From Sitta carolinensis (lineage: Eukaryota; Chordata; Aves; Passeriformes; Sittidae): a DNA stretch of 64,000 bases. The stretch lies in the NCBI GenBank assembly GCA_032173965.1, contig CM063284.1, forward strand, positions 101,122,410 through 101,186,409. Direction: 5' to 3'. The translations under genes and the position numbers were made by a program. A model generated the notes under the pieces. That model worked only from the letters and a program-made list of their open reading frames with translations, did no database searches and was not told the origin of the DNA. The number at the start of each line of letters is the position of its first letter. Position 1 is the first letter of the stretch. Of this stretch, positions 1-12,500 are shown piece after piece.

Positions 1-735
1 AGATCTTCACCCACCTCAATTGTATGTGCATCATACTCATTCTTTTTTGCTTGGTGAAATCTGTATTTCAGTGTTTTTTTTTTTCAATAAAAGTGGGCCT
101 TGTCTTGCGGAACATCTACATTTTAATCGTATTTTTGTTTGTCATCTCAAAGGTGATAACCTTGGCCAAAATCTGAGCAAAAAATAATTCATTTAAACAT
201 CTAAGAAACAGTTCGTTCTGTTATCACAGAAGTCGTCAGATTGTACTTGTGTGGTTTCTTTACAAGCAGCAAGAGAAGAAAGTTGAGAAATTAACTCTTG
301 TTTCAAGAACAGCTGGGGAATATCCAGTTTGGTAACATTTTTATAGGATGAAATAGCACTGCAGAAGAATCAGAGTAACCTTTCATTGAGAGGATGTGTA
401 TTTTAAATTCGATGTTGTCTAAGCCCGTGATGTCTATGACAGCCAATATAGTACAAACTTAGTCCAGACTTTTAGCTAGATGAGTTCCAGAGTGGTGAGT
501 GGTGCCTCAGTGGGAAACTCAAATTTTAAACCAATGTTTTAATAGAAGAGATTATACTGGTTCTTCAGGCCATCCAGCAAGACTGATAATACTAAATTCC
601 ATAGTATAAAAGTCTGTTTTTAGTGGAATTTAGATGCCTACGTATTTTTGAAGTCCTGAACTACAGCCGTTATTAATTGTTAAATACAGACAATCAGTTA
701 CTTGAAAAGTCTGTTCAGGTTTTATGAAAGGTGTG

Positions 736-1317
736 TGTTGTGATTTAACCCCAGATTGCAACTAAGTACCACACAGCTGCTTGCTCCACCTACCTCCCTG
801 TGGGATGGGGAGGAGAATCAGGAAAAAAGGTAAGGAAAATCTCAAAGCTCATGGGTTGAGGTAAGAACAGTTTAATAATTTAAAGAAAGTAAACTACTAC
901 TACTGCTGCTGCTTCTTCTAATTTTACTTGGGGAAAAAAAAAAAAACTAAAAAAGAGAAAAATAAAACTGAAGACACACATGAAATAGAATTGCTCATCA
1001 CCAGCTGACCAATGCTCAGCCTGTCCCCTTCCAGCCAACTCCCCAGTTTATATATTGGGCATGGCAGACTGGGGTATGGAATATCTATTTGGTCAGATTG
1101 GGTCAGCTGTCCTGGTCATGCTCCCTCCCACTTCTTGTGGACCTTCTCCACTGGCAGAGCATGAGACGCTGAAAGGGCCTTGATTTAGGGTAAGAACTAC
1201 TTAGCAACTACCAAAACATCAGTGTGTTATCAACATTATTCTCATAATAAACCCAAAACACAGCACTGTACCAGCTACTAGGAAGAAAATTAACTCTATC
1301 CCAGCAAAACTAGGACA
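736..1317 (+). mobile_element. Solo LTR of an avian endogenous retrovirus (degraded)
   Basis: The stretch starts TGTTGTGATTTAACCCCAG and ends near AACTAGGACA, with TG...CA edges. I recognise the layout from a family common in bird genomes: the AACTAAG..CCACACAGC block near the start, GTGGGATGGGGAG, GGGTTGAG..CAGTTTAATAATT, TGGTATGGAATATC..TTTGGTCAG, and AGCTACTAGGAAGAAAATT close to the end. A TATA-like TTTATATATT lies at 1047-1056 and an AATAAA at 1246-1251, as expected for an LTR promoter and polyadenylation signal. No internal retroviral genes flank it, so it is probably a solo LTR left by recombination between two LTRs. I see no clear target-site duplication. Class (ERVL or other) is not assigned; the recognition is from memory. 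It lies in the same orientation as PIEZO2. Confidence 0.75.
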
Positions 1318-4300
1318 GTCAGTTACTTCTTGTGGTTTAACTTTGTATTAAGTTCTCAGCAAACTATGTGAAGCTTTATTGCTTATATTATTAGCAGGGT
1401 GTTAAAACCTGAGCACAGGAGAAGCTGAAAATATTTCCAGAATGCAGGTTAATAGAATTTTATAAAAAATCAAAGCTATCTGTGGAAACTTCTTTATTAA
1501 AAGTCAGTATGTGGATATTGTCCTTCTTATTTAAAAAAGTTAAGACTGTCTCTTGGTGACATCTGCCCAGTGACATGTGGATTGGAAAAAACCCTGGTTT
1601 GACTTAGCTTGTGAATTCCTCTATGAAGAGGAATTTAAGCCTCTATGAAGCTTTTCCTGTTCTGTTGTTGGTACTCCACAACCTGTGGCAGGAGGCTTAG
1701 GGAGTTACCGCAGTTTACAGAATAAGGAGAATAGGATTTCTTCAGAGCTTCCCTCTTATCAGCCATTATGCCTGCAAAACAGTGAGCTACAAAGCAGCAA
1801 ATGGCCATTTGTCCAGATCTCCACTGAGAGGCAGAAAATCTCAGAATCTCTGCAGAGATTAGTAAGAGTGGTGCATACAAGGATTGAAGTAGAGCTGGAG
1901 CTCCTGTTATACTATTTCACATGGCAAATACCTCCGAAAACCTAGGAAATGACAGAAAGGCTGTGAACTTGACTTTAAGGAAATAATATTTCCCATCATG
2001 CTCTGGTTTCATCATGTACTGTTTCTTGCATAGGTGATGTGCAGTGTCTGAGTCAAGAAATATAAGAATAATAAGAAGGAACTTCTCTATAGAGTTATGA
2101 AGAGCTTGAGACTAAAAAGAACGCTTAGCTGAAAAACTGCAGTGAGATCCAGAAGTGGTGGGACAAATATGGTCATTATACTGACTCCTGGAAAGGTGGT
2201 TGTACAGTATTACCAATGACCATTTCTGACTGTCACTTCAATGATTTCAAGAGTCAAGAATGTTTAACATGTGGAACGCATTCAATAAGAAACTTTTAAT
2301 TAGTCAAAGGTGTTAGCATGCCTTTTTCATCTCAACAGAAACTTCCAACAATAGCTTATTCTGTATATGAAAGTTAATTTTCCTTTAATTCAGTGCACAT
2401 TGGATGTCAACATTTCTTCAACACTTTCCATGCAGCATTATGTAGCCAGGAAATTTATGACTGGGGAAACAGAAGCTTCTGTAATTGCTTCTTAGGCATG
2501 TATGATAAGTCCTGCTTAATTTCCTGCTGGGTGTTACTACTTAGCAGTTTGGAAAGTTGGTGCTTATTGTACTTATGGAGTCTTTATTTCTGGACTTACA
2601 GGCTGCCATGTGAAAACTAAGCAATATTCTAGGGAGTCACTTTGTGGCATGGTACATAAGTCCTTTGGATAATGGATGTGATTCTGCTGTAATGGTGTTG
2701 GCATACTCGCTTGTGTTCCACTGTTTGAGAGAAGGTGACGTAGGAGAGGATCCTTACTGCCACTCACAGTTTGTACTTTTGACAGTCAGAATTGCATTGG
2801 AGAGAAGACCTGGCAAACTGCTGGGAGGCTCATGGGGCTGTAAAGCTTCTTTCTGAAGCTGGTGCACTTTGGAAGGTATTCCCAAGGAAGCACCCAGTGT
2901 ACCTGCTGATGCTGTGATGCAAACTGGCACAGTTTTCTTTTTAGTGTCCCAGTTGTAGCTAGGATGACTGTAGAGTAGTAGAATAGAAGTGTGACCATCA
3001 CTGTCAGCTTGTTTTAGGGCTGTTTGTAGGAGAGATAGAGCAGCTGTTTTCTGTCTCACTCTGTCCTCTTAAAGGAAGAAGCAGAAGTAGCAAACACAAG
3101 GAAGAAATCAAGGCCAGCTGTGAAGGAGAAGGCACTCAATAAAACTTGAATAGATGAGATGAGAGCAGAATGTATGTGTGAAGGAAATAAAAGCAGAAGA
3201 TAAAAGCAGAAGAGAGCAACTGTTTGTTGATTTATACTCAGGGTTAGTGCTGTTAGTAAATTAAGAACCAAATGTGCAGGATCAGCTTCTACATTTTTCT
3301 AAGTAGCCACTTGCTTGCTTGTCCCCTGGTTGTGTGCTTAACCTTTATATGGAAAGCTTATCAGTGTGCATTGCCAACTGCCTTTAAGTTCCCAGTTACT
3401 ACAAAACCTGTTTTCCCTATCGTAAAAAGTCCTTGAAGACCAGCAAAATCAGAAACTGTCTGCTCAGATGATTACAGTGAAAAAACTTGTCTGCACGGTC
3501 AGACCCTTACTCTGACCCCAGATTTTCATGGCTCACTGGCAGTTTGGCTGTAGCAGAGTGAGCTATGTAAGGACAGCACTACAGTAATTTAGCAACCAGC
3601 ATCTCTGGGCTGGTGTAGGGACCATGTTGAAATGTTCCCTTGTTGATTGCTCAAATGACTGTAATATAAATATTTTACTAGGGAGTCTTACTGTAGTATT
3701 ACTATTCGGGAGTAGGAAACTATATATTTGTGCGTTGGACACTGTTTAGACAAATACTTTCCACTGAGAATAAATATTTCACTTTATTCCTGGGGATCTG
3801 TCTCTTCTGTTTGGCTGTTTACACTGTTAAGGATTGCTCTTCATCACGTAATCATGTTGAGTATTTTTAGAAAATCTGACTCGTTAGTGTGATGCTGTGA
3901 GCCTTTGCATTTGCTCGTACCCGTATTGCAAGTTTGAGAGGGGCTGGTCCATGGGTTAGAGCCCTTAGGCTTGATCCTTCTGCGCCTCTTGGTGATTTAC
4001 ATCAGCAGCTGGAAAGCAAACAGCAAATCCGAGTTGAGATGATGACAGCTGCTCACCCGCAGCCACACTGCCACGGCTGGACCACCAGCTGAGCATCTCA
4101 GCTGCAAGGACAGGTGAGGTGTTGTGTCTGGGGTAGGCAGCTCTGATGGGCCATCCCTGGCAGTGCAGCACCCCAGTGGATGGGCTTCCCTGGGCAGTGT
4201 GGGCTAGGGACTGCTCTGGACAAAAATGAGGTCTTGAGTTGAGGTTAACCTCTAATTGAAATGGCTGAGTTTACTGAGCCCTTCATGGAAGCTGTGATGT

Positions 4301-5929
4301 AAAACAAATCACCCTGTAAAACAAAGCAAAAAGTGTTGCTCACATAAATAGGGCTTGGAGCCATCAGGAAAAGAAATGTTTTCTTGATAGGGTTGGACTT
4401 GAAATGCTTTGGTGGGCTCTCCTGCATCAGTGTGTTAGAACACAGTCCTAAGCCTGGGTCAAATACAATCAGAACTTGCATGCTTTGAGTTTACTTCCAA
4501 ATGGAAGTCTGTCTTGAAATTCCCTCCAAGTTCTGCCAGATATACAAGTCTAAATTACTAACCACACAGGATGCCAGAAAGTGCTGTACCTTACACCTTT
4601 TGCATAAACAACGTGCAGCACATCTGTCAAAGCTTACTCTTAACAAAGCAAAATAACTAAGAACAATTCTGTAATACTCACAGAGGATGAAAAAGTATCC
4701 TTTACATCTCTGGAAGGATGAGAACTTTGAATTTTGAAGGGTAGACTTGATTTCCAAAGTCATAAACATCCCCTTTTGTTTCTTTTCAATTCTTGCATTT
4801 TTCCTGATATCTAGATCTGGAACATATAATGAATCCATATATGCTGTGTTTACTGCTGAATTTTATCATACTACATTTCTTTAGGGGTTTGTTTAAAGCA
4901 ATCAAGAAACTGGATTTCAGAGGTGTTAGTCATCAACTTGATTAAAACCAGAAAGATTTTCAATAGCATCAGTGAAAGTTGTAGTAAATGAAAAATATTT
5001 CATGGAAAAACTCTAATCCTATTTTTATGTGTCTGGAAAGAGGGAGAGTAGAGCGTAGTATCTTTCAAAGTGATTAAGAGAATGAACTTGATTTTCGGCT
5101 GTCATCAGGTATCATTGAATGCAGATTTTGAAACTGAAAACAAGTTAAAAACAGTTTTCAAACTGAAGTAGTGTAACACCCTCAGAAGCATGCACTCCAG
5201 CCAGTGGCTGTCAAAAGCTTTACCAATTTTTTGGCATGTAGAACAGTGAATGGAAGTAGTTCCTGAAGGAAATCAAGAGTAATGTAGTTCAGAGTAGATT
5301 AATTAGTCATTAATACCTGTACAACTGTATATTTAAGTATATAGTCCAGCATTTTAAAAGAAGATAGCCAGCCCCCAGTACAGAGGACACAGCGATAAGA
5401 ACCGATAGCATATTATGTTCTTCTGCTCATGTATCACCTTACCTACTGCCACTATGGTCAAAAAATAAAGAGCAAATTGGTTTTTATAGTGGCACGCAAA
5501 TTTAGAATCTTGAAATGCAAAAGGATGATTTTTAACTCATCTGTTAGATCCAGCAGAGTTTGACCTTGTCATGGGATTGTGTCCATGTGGTTTGTTGGTG
5601 ATGCCACAGTTGGCTACATGGCAGGTTCCAGGAAATTCCTGCTTTTTCTAGACCCACAAATTTGTCTGAGAATAATGTAATGTTTCATGAGAGAACTTGT
5701 GTTCTTACCTTCACTGCAGACATGTTGAAGGACTCAAATTACATCCAGAATAGGCTTCATTGTAGAGTCTAGCAAATTACCATCGTTCTTAAAAATGCAG
5801 TCCTTAATTTAGGTGCCAAACTGGATTTTAAGCCTAAAAAATCTTACATACACCTGGAGGGTGTGGTGGTCTAGTGGTAATTAAAAACAGCTGCGGTGTG
5901 AAACTTGTGGAATTGCAAAGACATACTGG

Positions 5930-6097
5930 TGAAAGTCCTCTAATCACCATCCCTGGAAGAGTTAAAAAAAACATGTGGACATGGCACTTGAGATGTGATT
6001 TAGTGGTGAACATGCTGGTAGTCCTGATGGTTGGACTTGGTAATCTTAGAGGTCTTTTTTACCCCTATTGGTTCTATAAATCTGTGATTCTATGATA
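5930..6097 (+). mobile_element. CR1 LINE 3' end fragment
   Basis: This matches the end of CR1 as seen in birds: ACCATCCCTGGAAGAGTT, then GTGGACATGGCACTTGAG, TTTAGTGGTGAACATG, TGGTTGGACTTGGTAATC and AGAGGTC. It ends with the short CR1 tail repeat TCTGTGATTCTATGA at about 6081-6095. It is 5'-truncated, as most CR1 copies are, and carries no intact frame. The left edge is uncertain by some tens of bases. Confidence 0.85.
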
Positions 6098-7690
6098 TCC
6101 CAGACAAACGTGGCAAGAATAAAAAATAATTGGAGCTGATGCTGTTGTGCTGGTAACAATTCCAGCTTCGTAAAAGTTATTGGTCTCCCAGTTCTCATTA
6201 TTTCAGAGATGAATATTTACATAGTTATCCTTATTCTTGACTGATGTTTTATGTTTGTCTAAAAATAAAGTACAAGACTGGCAAAACCACTAACAATCAG
6301 TGTAGTGTGGAAGGGGACAAGAGAAGCCTTTTAAACTGCTATCAAATTGTGCTCAGTTTGTCTCTATTTATATAAACACACATGCACATTTTCATCTTGA
6401 GGGCCTCATTCATTTCAGCAGGAACTTTTTGTGATTATTGAGTTTTAGTATTTCACAGCAACCTGTGTAATTTCAGAAGTCAGGCTGATTCAATTACCCA
6501 ATTAAACAACCTTGCTAAGTGGGGGAAGAGGACATTTCAGCACCATTTTTTCAGTAATAAAATTCCATGAAATTGTCCGAGGTTTAGAAAGCGGTAAGTA
6601 CCAATGAGGGAGGAAAATGTGCTCTAGTGGTCAATAACATAGGAACTCCTCTGCCTCCAAGTAGGGGGCTTCCAAAACTGTGCACAGACCAGGCAAGATA
6701 ACAGGGGCTGTAATACTTTGAGATCTAACAGGGGAAAAAAAATAGAAAAAGAAAAAGCCAGGGGTCTTATTATCAAAATGGAAATAATGTTAGTATTGTT
6801 ATCCACAGTGCCTGGATTGGTCACAGTAAATAACTGTTTTCTGCAGAATGGAGACAATGAGGCAGAGCGATTTGTTGAACTTGTGCTTCTTGGTCAGGTG
6901 CTCAGGAAATTTGCAGGAGGAGTGGATACATGATAGCAGAAGGGAAGGTCAGCAGATGGACGTGGATGTTCAGAGACCATAGTGGGCTTGCTTTTCTGAA
7001 GTCCCTGAAGCTGTTACTGATGCAGTTGTTGCCTCAGCAAGATTTTGGGGGAGGGAATAAATAATTTTTAGCCACTACACTGAATTAAATAAAATCTTAA
7101 ATTTCCAGTAGTACTTGCAAGCGCTATTAAAATTTTTATGCAGCTTTTAAATGAAAACTTCTGGGAATTGGCAGAGATCAGGTTTGTCTTGCTGACATGT
7201 AAATGTGAGCCATGATTCTGGCCAGTGTAGCAGTTCTACATTCATGCTGGACTGGACCTTCTACTGCTAGTGTACTCTCATCATATCATACTTTTATGAA
7301 GGCTTCTAACCAAAATAAATTTCAACTCATGAAACTGCATTGCCTTGAAAGTGAAATACCACCTGTTCGTTACAATTCTGGTCTCTCAATAGTCTTTCCA
7401 CAAATTAGATTACACAACACCTATGACACATGAATTTTGAGATTGTTTTTATGACTTTTCATATCCCCACTGACACATTGTCAGAAATTCGCTCATATAT
7501 ATGATAAAAAGGGAAATCCTGAGCAAGGAAGTTCACAGAATCCACATCCACATAAAACAAAGGCTGGAATGCTGATAGAGTTCCATGAACATCTGGAAAA
7601 AGTAAAAGATGGGTTTCCATATCTGTTCTCTGACTTTCTGGTTAACAATAAGAAAATTATATCCCATTTCCCTTCATAGTTCACAGTTCC

Positions 7691-7772
7691 TGGTTTTTGG
7701 GTTTTTTTTGTTGTTTTTTTGTTTGTTTGTTTTTTTGTTTTTGTTTTTTGTTTTGTTTTTTGGTTTTTTTTT
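7691..7772 (+). repeat. T-rich tract with TTTG units
   Basis: About 80 bases consist almost only of T and G, with GTTTGTTTGT and TTTTTTG units. This is simple low-complexity sequence with no sign of a parent transposon. Confidence 0.95.
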
Positions 7773-7990
7773 AACCTTTAGTAAGGAGTGAAAGGTTCTA
7801 TAACGGCAGCTGCAGGAATTGACAGTAAATATTGTATTTTATTGATGGCTGATGTGTTAAGTCAAAAGGCAAAAATCAGCTTCTATGTTTTGCTATGTAA
7901 TTTTCTTAGAGAAAAGCAGAAGATTTTACATTTTAAGTAGTGGCAGCTCTTGATTTCAGCGATTTCTCAAAACTTGGTTGAAATATCAGG

Positions 7991-8008
7991 GTTTTTTTTT
8001 TTTTTTTT
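7991..8008 (+). repeat. Poly-T tract
   Basis: An uninterrupted run of about 18 T in unique-looking intron sequence. Confidence 0.9.
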
Positions 8009-9498
8009 AATTTGGAAATAGTGAGTGCCAGCAATGTAAAATTCACTTAGTTTATCCTTTTTTTGCAAGAGTTAGATTTTATTGTACAGTAATTTATATC
8101 ACAAACACCATTAAATATTTATACTTTACCAGGATATTAATTTAAGTAAAGAATATTTTATTTTAAATAAAAGTTTTGTTAGTAGGGATTGACATGTCCT
8201 GGAAGTCTTAAAAGTGATGCCGTATTTATCATTGTTAATGCTACAGCAAACTCACTGCAATGATGTGTGCTGGGTTAGCGAGAGAGAACTGCTTACAGGG
8301 TAGCTTCGTGTTTCCTAAATGTATTAACTTTTTTCCTTTATTTTCCCCTCTCTGAATCTTTTACATATGTAAGAGCAGTTCTCTTTTACATGAGCAGGTA
8401 GAAGGTGCATTTTGAGGCTGCTCTGTGGAGCAGGATGCAAGGTCAGCTGGGTGTCTCCCATGTTGCTCAAGGAGCATTTAGCAAAAACAATCACAAAACC
8501 TTGCTCTCTGTTCTCATTTGAGAAAAAGTGTAAGATCTAGGTCTGAGAATAAAGAAAGTTTAAATATGCGGCTTGCATGACATTATGCTAGGTCTCCTAG
8601 GATTTGTCAATAGGATTTTGGTATTTAAAATTAAATAAAAACCTGCGAGATTAAAATAGAATAAATAGGATAAATATTTCTCACTTGCTCTGCTTCCCTC
8701 TCTGTCTTCTGCATGTCATTCAATGACTGCATTTATCTAAAACTTTCACTGTTGTGTTCTCTTTTCTGAGTTAGGATCACTGCCAAAGTGATCTCATGTT
8801 TATAGAGGGTTTTTTTGTTTATGTTATGGTTTGTGGTATAAATAGCTACTTTCACCTTGGAGTTGTACCTTTTTTTGGCTGTGTTTGATTCTGAGGTACT
8901 ATTCTCTATATTTGGGTCAATGATCACAAAATTTGGCTGCTGTAATTTTCTATTAATATTAATAAAACCACCCATCCCTCTAGCATATGGGATGCAGAAG
9001 ACACTGCTCAGCAAGCTGTTATAAATCTCCAAAAGGTTTATGGACTGAAAAAATTGAGTTTGGAGAGGGGAATGTAGACTCTGCAATTTCCAAATACTGA
9101 TGCTAAATCCATTCAGATGTAAATCAAACCCATCAGGAGCACTCTGCTCTTTAGATACTTTATCCTAATGTGTTTGCTCATTATTCCTTCCTCAGTTGGA
9201 GGCTGTATATGAAAGCTGTTTAAATGAAATAAATAATGTAATCCTATGAAGAAGATTAGTATATTTTGGAACTCAGAAATGGAAAAAAAAGTTTGGTAAT
9301 ATTTCAGTATAAACAACAATATGAGTAGGGTTTTTTGGGGGGTTTGAAATTCTTAGTGCAGGATGTGGATAGTTAAGTCATAATCTCTCTGGATATTTCC
9401 CAGTGTTTGGCTAGGCTTTGAATGATCTCTCGAACTGGAAGTCTTGCGCTTCTTTGTGTAGAGTAGGGTCAAATAATCTTGGCTTTGAAATTAACAAT

Positions 9499-9563
9499 GT
9501 TCACATATGTTTACATATGTTCACATATATTTCATATATTTTCATATGTTCACATGCATTTCA
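9499..9563 (+). repeat. Minisatellite with a 10 bp unit, GTTCACATAT
   Basis: Six to seven units of GTTCACATAT and variants (GTTTACATAT, ATTTTCATAT, GTTCACATGC) follow each other. The first three are 10 bp apart and almost identical; later ones drift and lose a base. Confidence 0.9.
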
Positions 9564-12500
9564 CCTGGAGATTTGTTTTAATTGATGGGACCGAATCCCA
9601 CGTGATGCCTTTGTTTTAGACTTCATTACATTTGTTGCACACTGAAAGTACTTTTATATTAGAAGAATTTTTGTGGCTTCATCTACATTTGCTATTTTGG
9701 AAGACCTCTTTGACTGGTTTGTCTCTGCTGTTGCTCTGTCTTGGGAATTTAATGTTGCTTGTCTGTTAAATCATTGACATTCAGTCATGATACACCATTT
9801 GTAATTTGCGTTCTTGGGGTTTGTGACAATTCAGCTTCTCTGTTATCAGGCCTTTGTTGATATCTACAGTATCCCTATGGAAGTTCTAAAACTCTGTAGC
9901 CTCTGTGGAATTACGAAGATGAGGTTGAAATCTCTCATCAAATAATTTACTACATTCATTATTAGAAGATTTCTTTTAACAGAGTGATAGCTAAACTCTG
10001 TTCAAATACCAAAGTCTAATATTGTCTTACACAAATGACATAAAGAAGGGCCAGGATCTGGTCTTATGTCGTTACCCAAGCTCATAAGAAGTTAGACTGG
10101 ATTTTGTCAGCAAATGTCATCAGGGCTGTGGAGATACATCCCAGTGATGGAAGAACACATTGAATTCAAGATTGATGTGCTTTGACCATGGAGCGTTAAA
10201 GCTCCTTGGTGCATGAGAGATTGAACAGTTGCTGGGATAAAAAGATTTTTGAGTTTCCTTGCATGGGCAGCTTTTTCATATTGTGGTTTGCCAACCACCT
10301 ACCCTTGAGCATACCTTCCCTGACAGCCCTTGGTAGGAAACTTTTCTGCATGTGAGTGTTTATTTCTTACTAAGACAAATTTAATGAGCCCGTGATCTAC
10401 TTTCTAACCCGTTTTCTTACCTTGATGCTTCTATTGGTCCCTGCAGGAGCAGATTTCATAGACCAATCTCAGGGGCCTTCTTGGAGAATTCCTGTTCAAA
10501 TTACCATGTCTTGATTCTCTGTCTTACTCAGTGGTTGTTTTCTAGTAGAAAGGTACAGTACTTAAGCAGTGCAAAAGTCTAATAGGAAGTAAGACTGCAA
10601 AAGACTTATGGTGATATATAAAACAATCAAGCAGTAGGGTATCAATTATGTAAACATTTAATGACTTGAATAAACATTATAAAATTTTATCTGAAATATG
10701 TATCTATCTGCAGATGTTCTCAGCTGTGGATCTAATATGCTTCTGATGGAGATTCTGCTTGTTCCTAAACAGGAGTGTCCTCTTTCACCAGGGTCATTTT
10801 CCAGATCCTCAGGAAAGGCAGTGAATTTCTCAGCTCATTTGGCTTTTATCGGGTACAAACCTTGACAGAGGATTGTTTTCCACATCCGTGTTCATTCACT
10901 GTAGGCAGTGCAGTGACAGATGTAAGAAGATACACAGAGTACATCAGCATCCATTTCCTCTTCTGTCTGTAAAATCACTTCCCTTTGTGTAATCTTGTGC
11001 CATTGTCAATACTTGTCATTTAATGCAGTTTTATAGACTGTCCAAGTGCTTTATTTGTGTGCCAAACACTAGGCAGCCCCCATGGAGGTGGCATTCATTA
11101 TCTGTGTCTGTGTTCGATTACCGCAACTTATCTTCACATGCTTCTATTTGGGTTTCTTCTGAAGTGCATTTCTTCTTACGTTGACAAATGTGTGCTGTGT
11201 ACACCCTCCCTCATCCTTTGGCTTGTTGCAGTAATGGGATACCTTATTTTTCTCCCTTTGCTTGCATTTCTACCTATGATTCCTGGTTCCTGCTTCCTGA
11301 CATCATCAGGAGGCCTCCCAACATGAACACTTCTTGCAAAATGCAAATGCTGTTGCTAGCTTGTTTGTCACATAAACATTTGTTCTGTGTATTTTTGTGG
11401 CCCCTTTCTGTTGGCACTGAGAGAATCTCTTGAAAATGAAGTAAATAAAAAGATGTTTAGTCTCATAATCTTGTTGCTGATACCACTGCTTGGCAAATCC
11501 AGTCTTCTCCCAGTGGCTCACACCAAAGGCTCTTAGGACATTTCTAATGTTTTAGGTGTACACAGTGGTGCTAAATGTCAGGTTTCAAGGCATTTGGAAA
11601 CAGCAGTGAAAAAAACTTCTCTTTTTCAGTGACTTCCAGTACTAATGGGGAAAATGGCATGGAGAGAGGGAGAGATGTACTATGCAGTAAATCAAGAAGT
11701 TATTATTTGTTAATTTTCTCACTTTAGATGAGATTTGAGCTCCTGGAGGAGCTTCTCCAGGACACAGCCATTATCCACAGCCAGCTTCAAAGAGGAAAGA
11801 ATAAGAGAAGATTTGAGAAATGTGTTTGTTTGTTGGGCCTGATACAAGAGGAAAGGGACAGTGTCTCTGTCCCATATGAGCACCCTAAAGAGAAACTTCC
11901 TCCCATCTGAGGAAAGATGAGAAGCTCCAGAAGCATGTTACTCAGCATCATGATTCAGTGTTGTGCCTCAGCTCAGTGTAGCCTAGAGACTCCTTTTCTC
12001 TTAACCCTTCCTAAAATACTGAATTTTAGCATTTCCTCCAGCTTTTATATCCTGTCTGGATTGCATTTTTCAAGGCAATCACCGTACTTCTGTGTTTTTA
12101 CACAGACCTCAGCTCAGCTGGATCCCACCATTTCCTGGCCCTTAGACAGTGCGGGTGCCAGCAAATCCCCCAGGAAAGATATTTTCTTTGAATTTATAAA
12201 GAAAATTGAGAGAATTGAATTCTTGGCATAGGAATGCACAAAATGTGAGATATCTTAAGAGCAATGGTTTAGATCTCTGATGAGTTTGTTCATAAATCAA
12301 CGTGGAATTTGTTTCTTGGCTTCCCTTAGACATGTGAGATGGCAACACATTAAAGTGACTCTTTATTTTTCTTTTTATACTCCTAATTTTTCATTGTCTC
12401 CTGTGAAATTCAGTATTTTTATTGGTTTAATGCTTACTTTTCAGCATACAATGTAAAAGGAAGCTACATGCAGCTCTCAAAGCTGAGATAATTCTGGTCA

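Noticed and set aside
4491..4838. 115-codon open frame on the minus strand
   Set aside because: Residue content is unremarkable, no family recognised, no gene signals nearby.
5874..6095. 73-codon open frame containing RHTGES
   Set aside because: The HTG resemblance to a PIEZO upstream exon is accidental; most of the frame is CR1 3' sequence.
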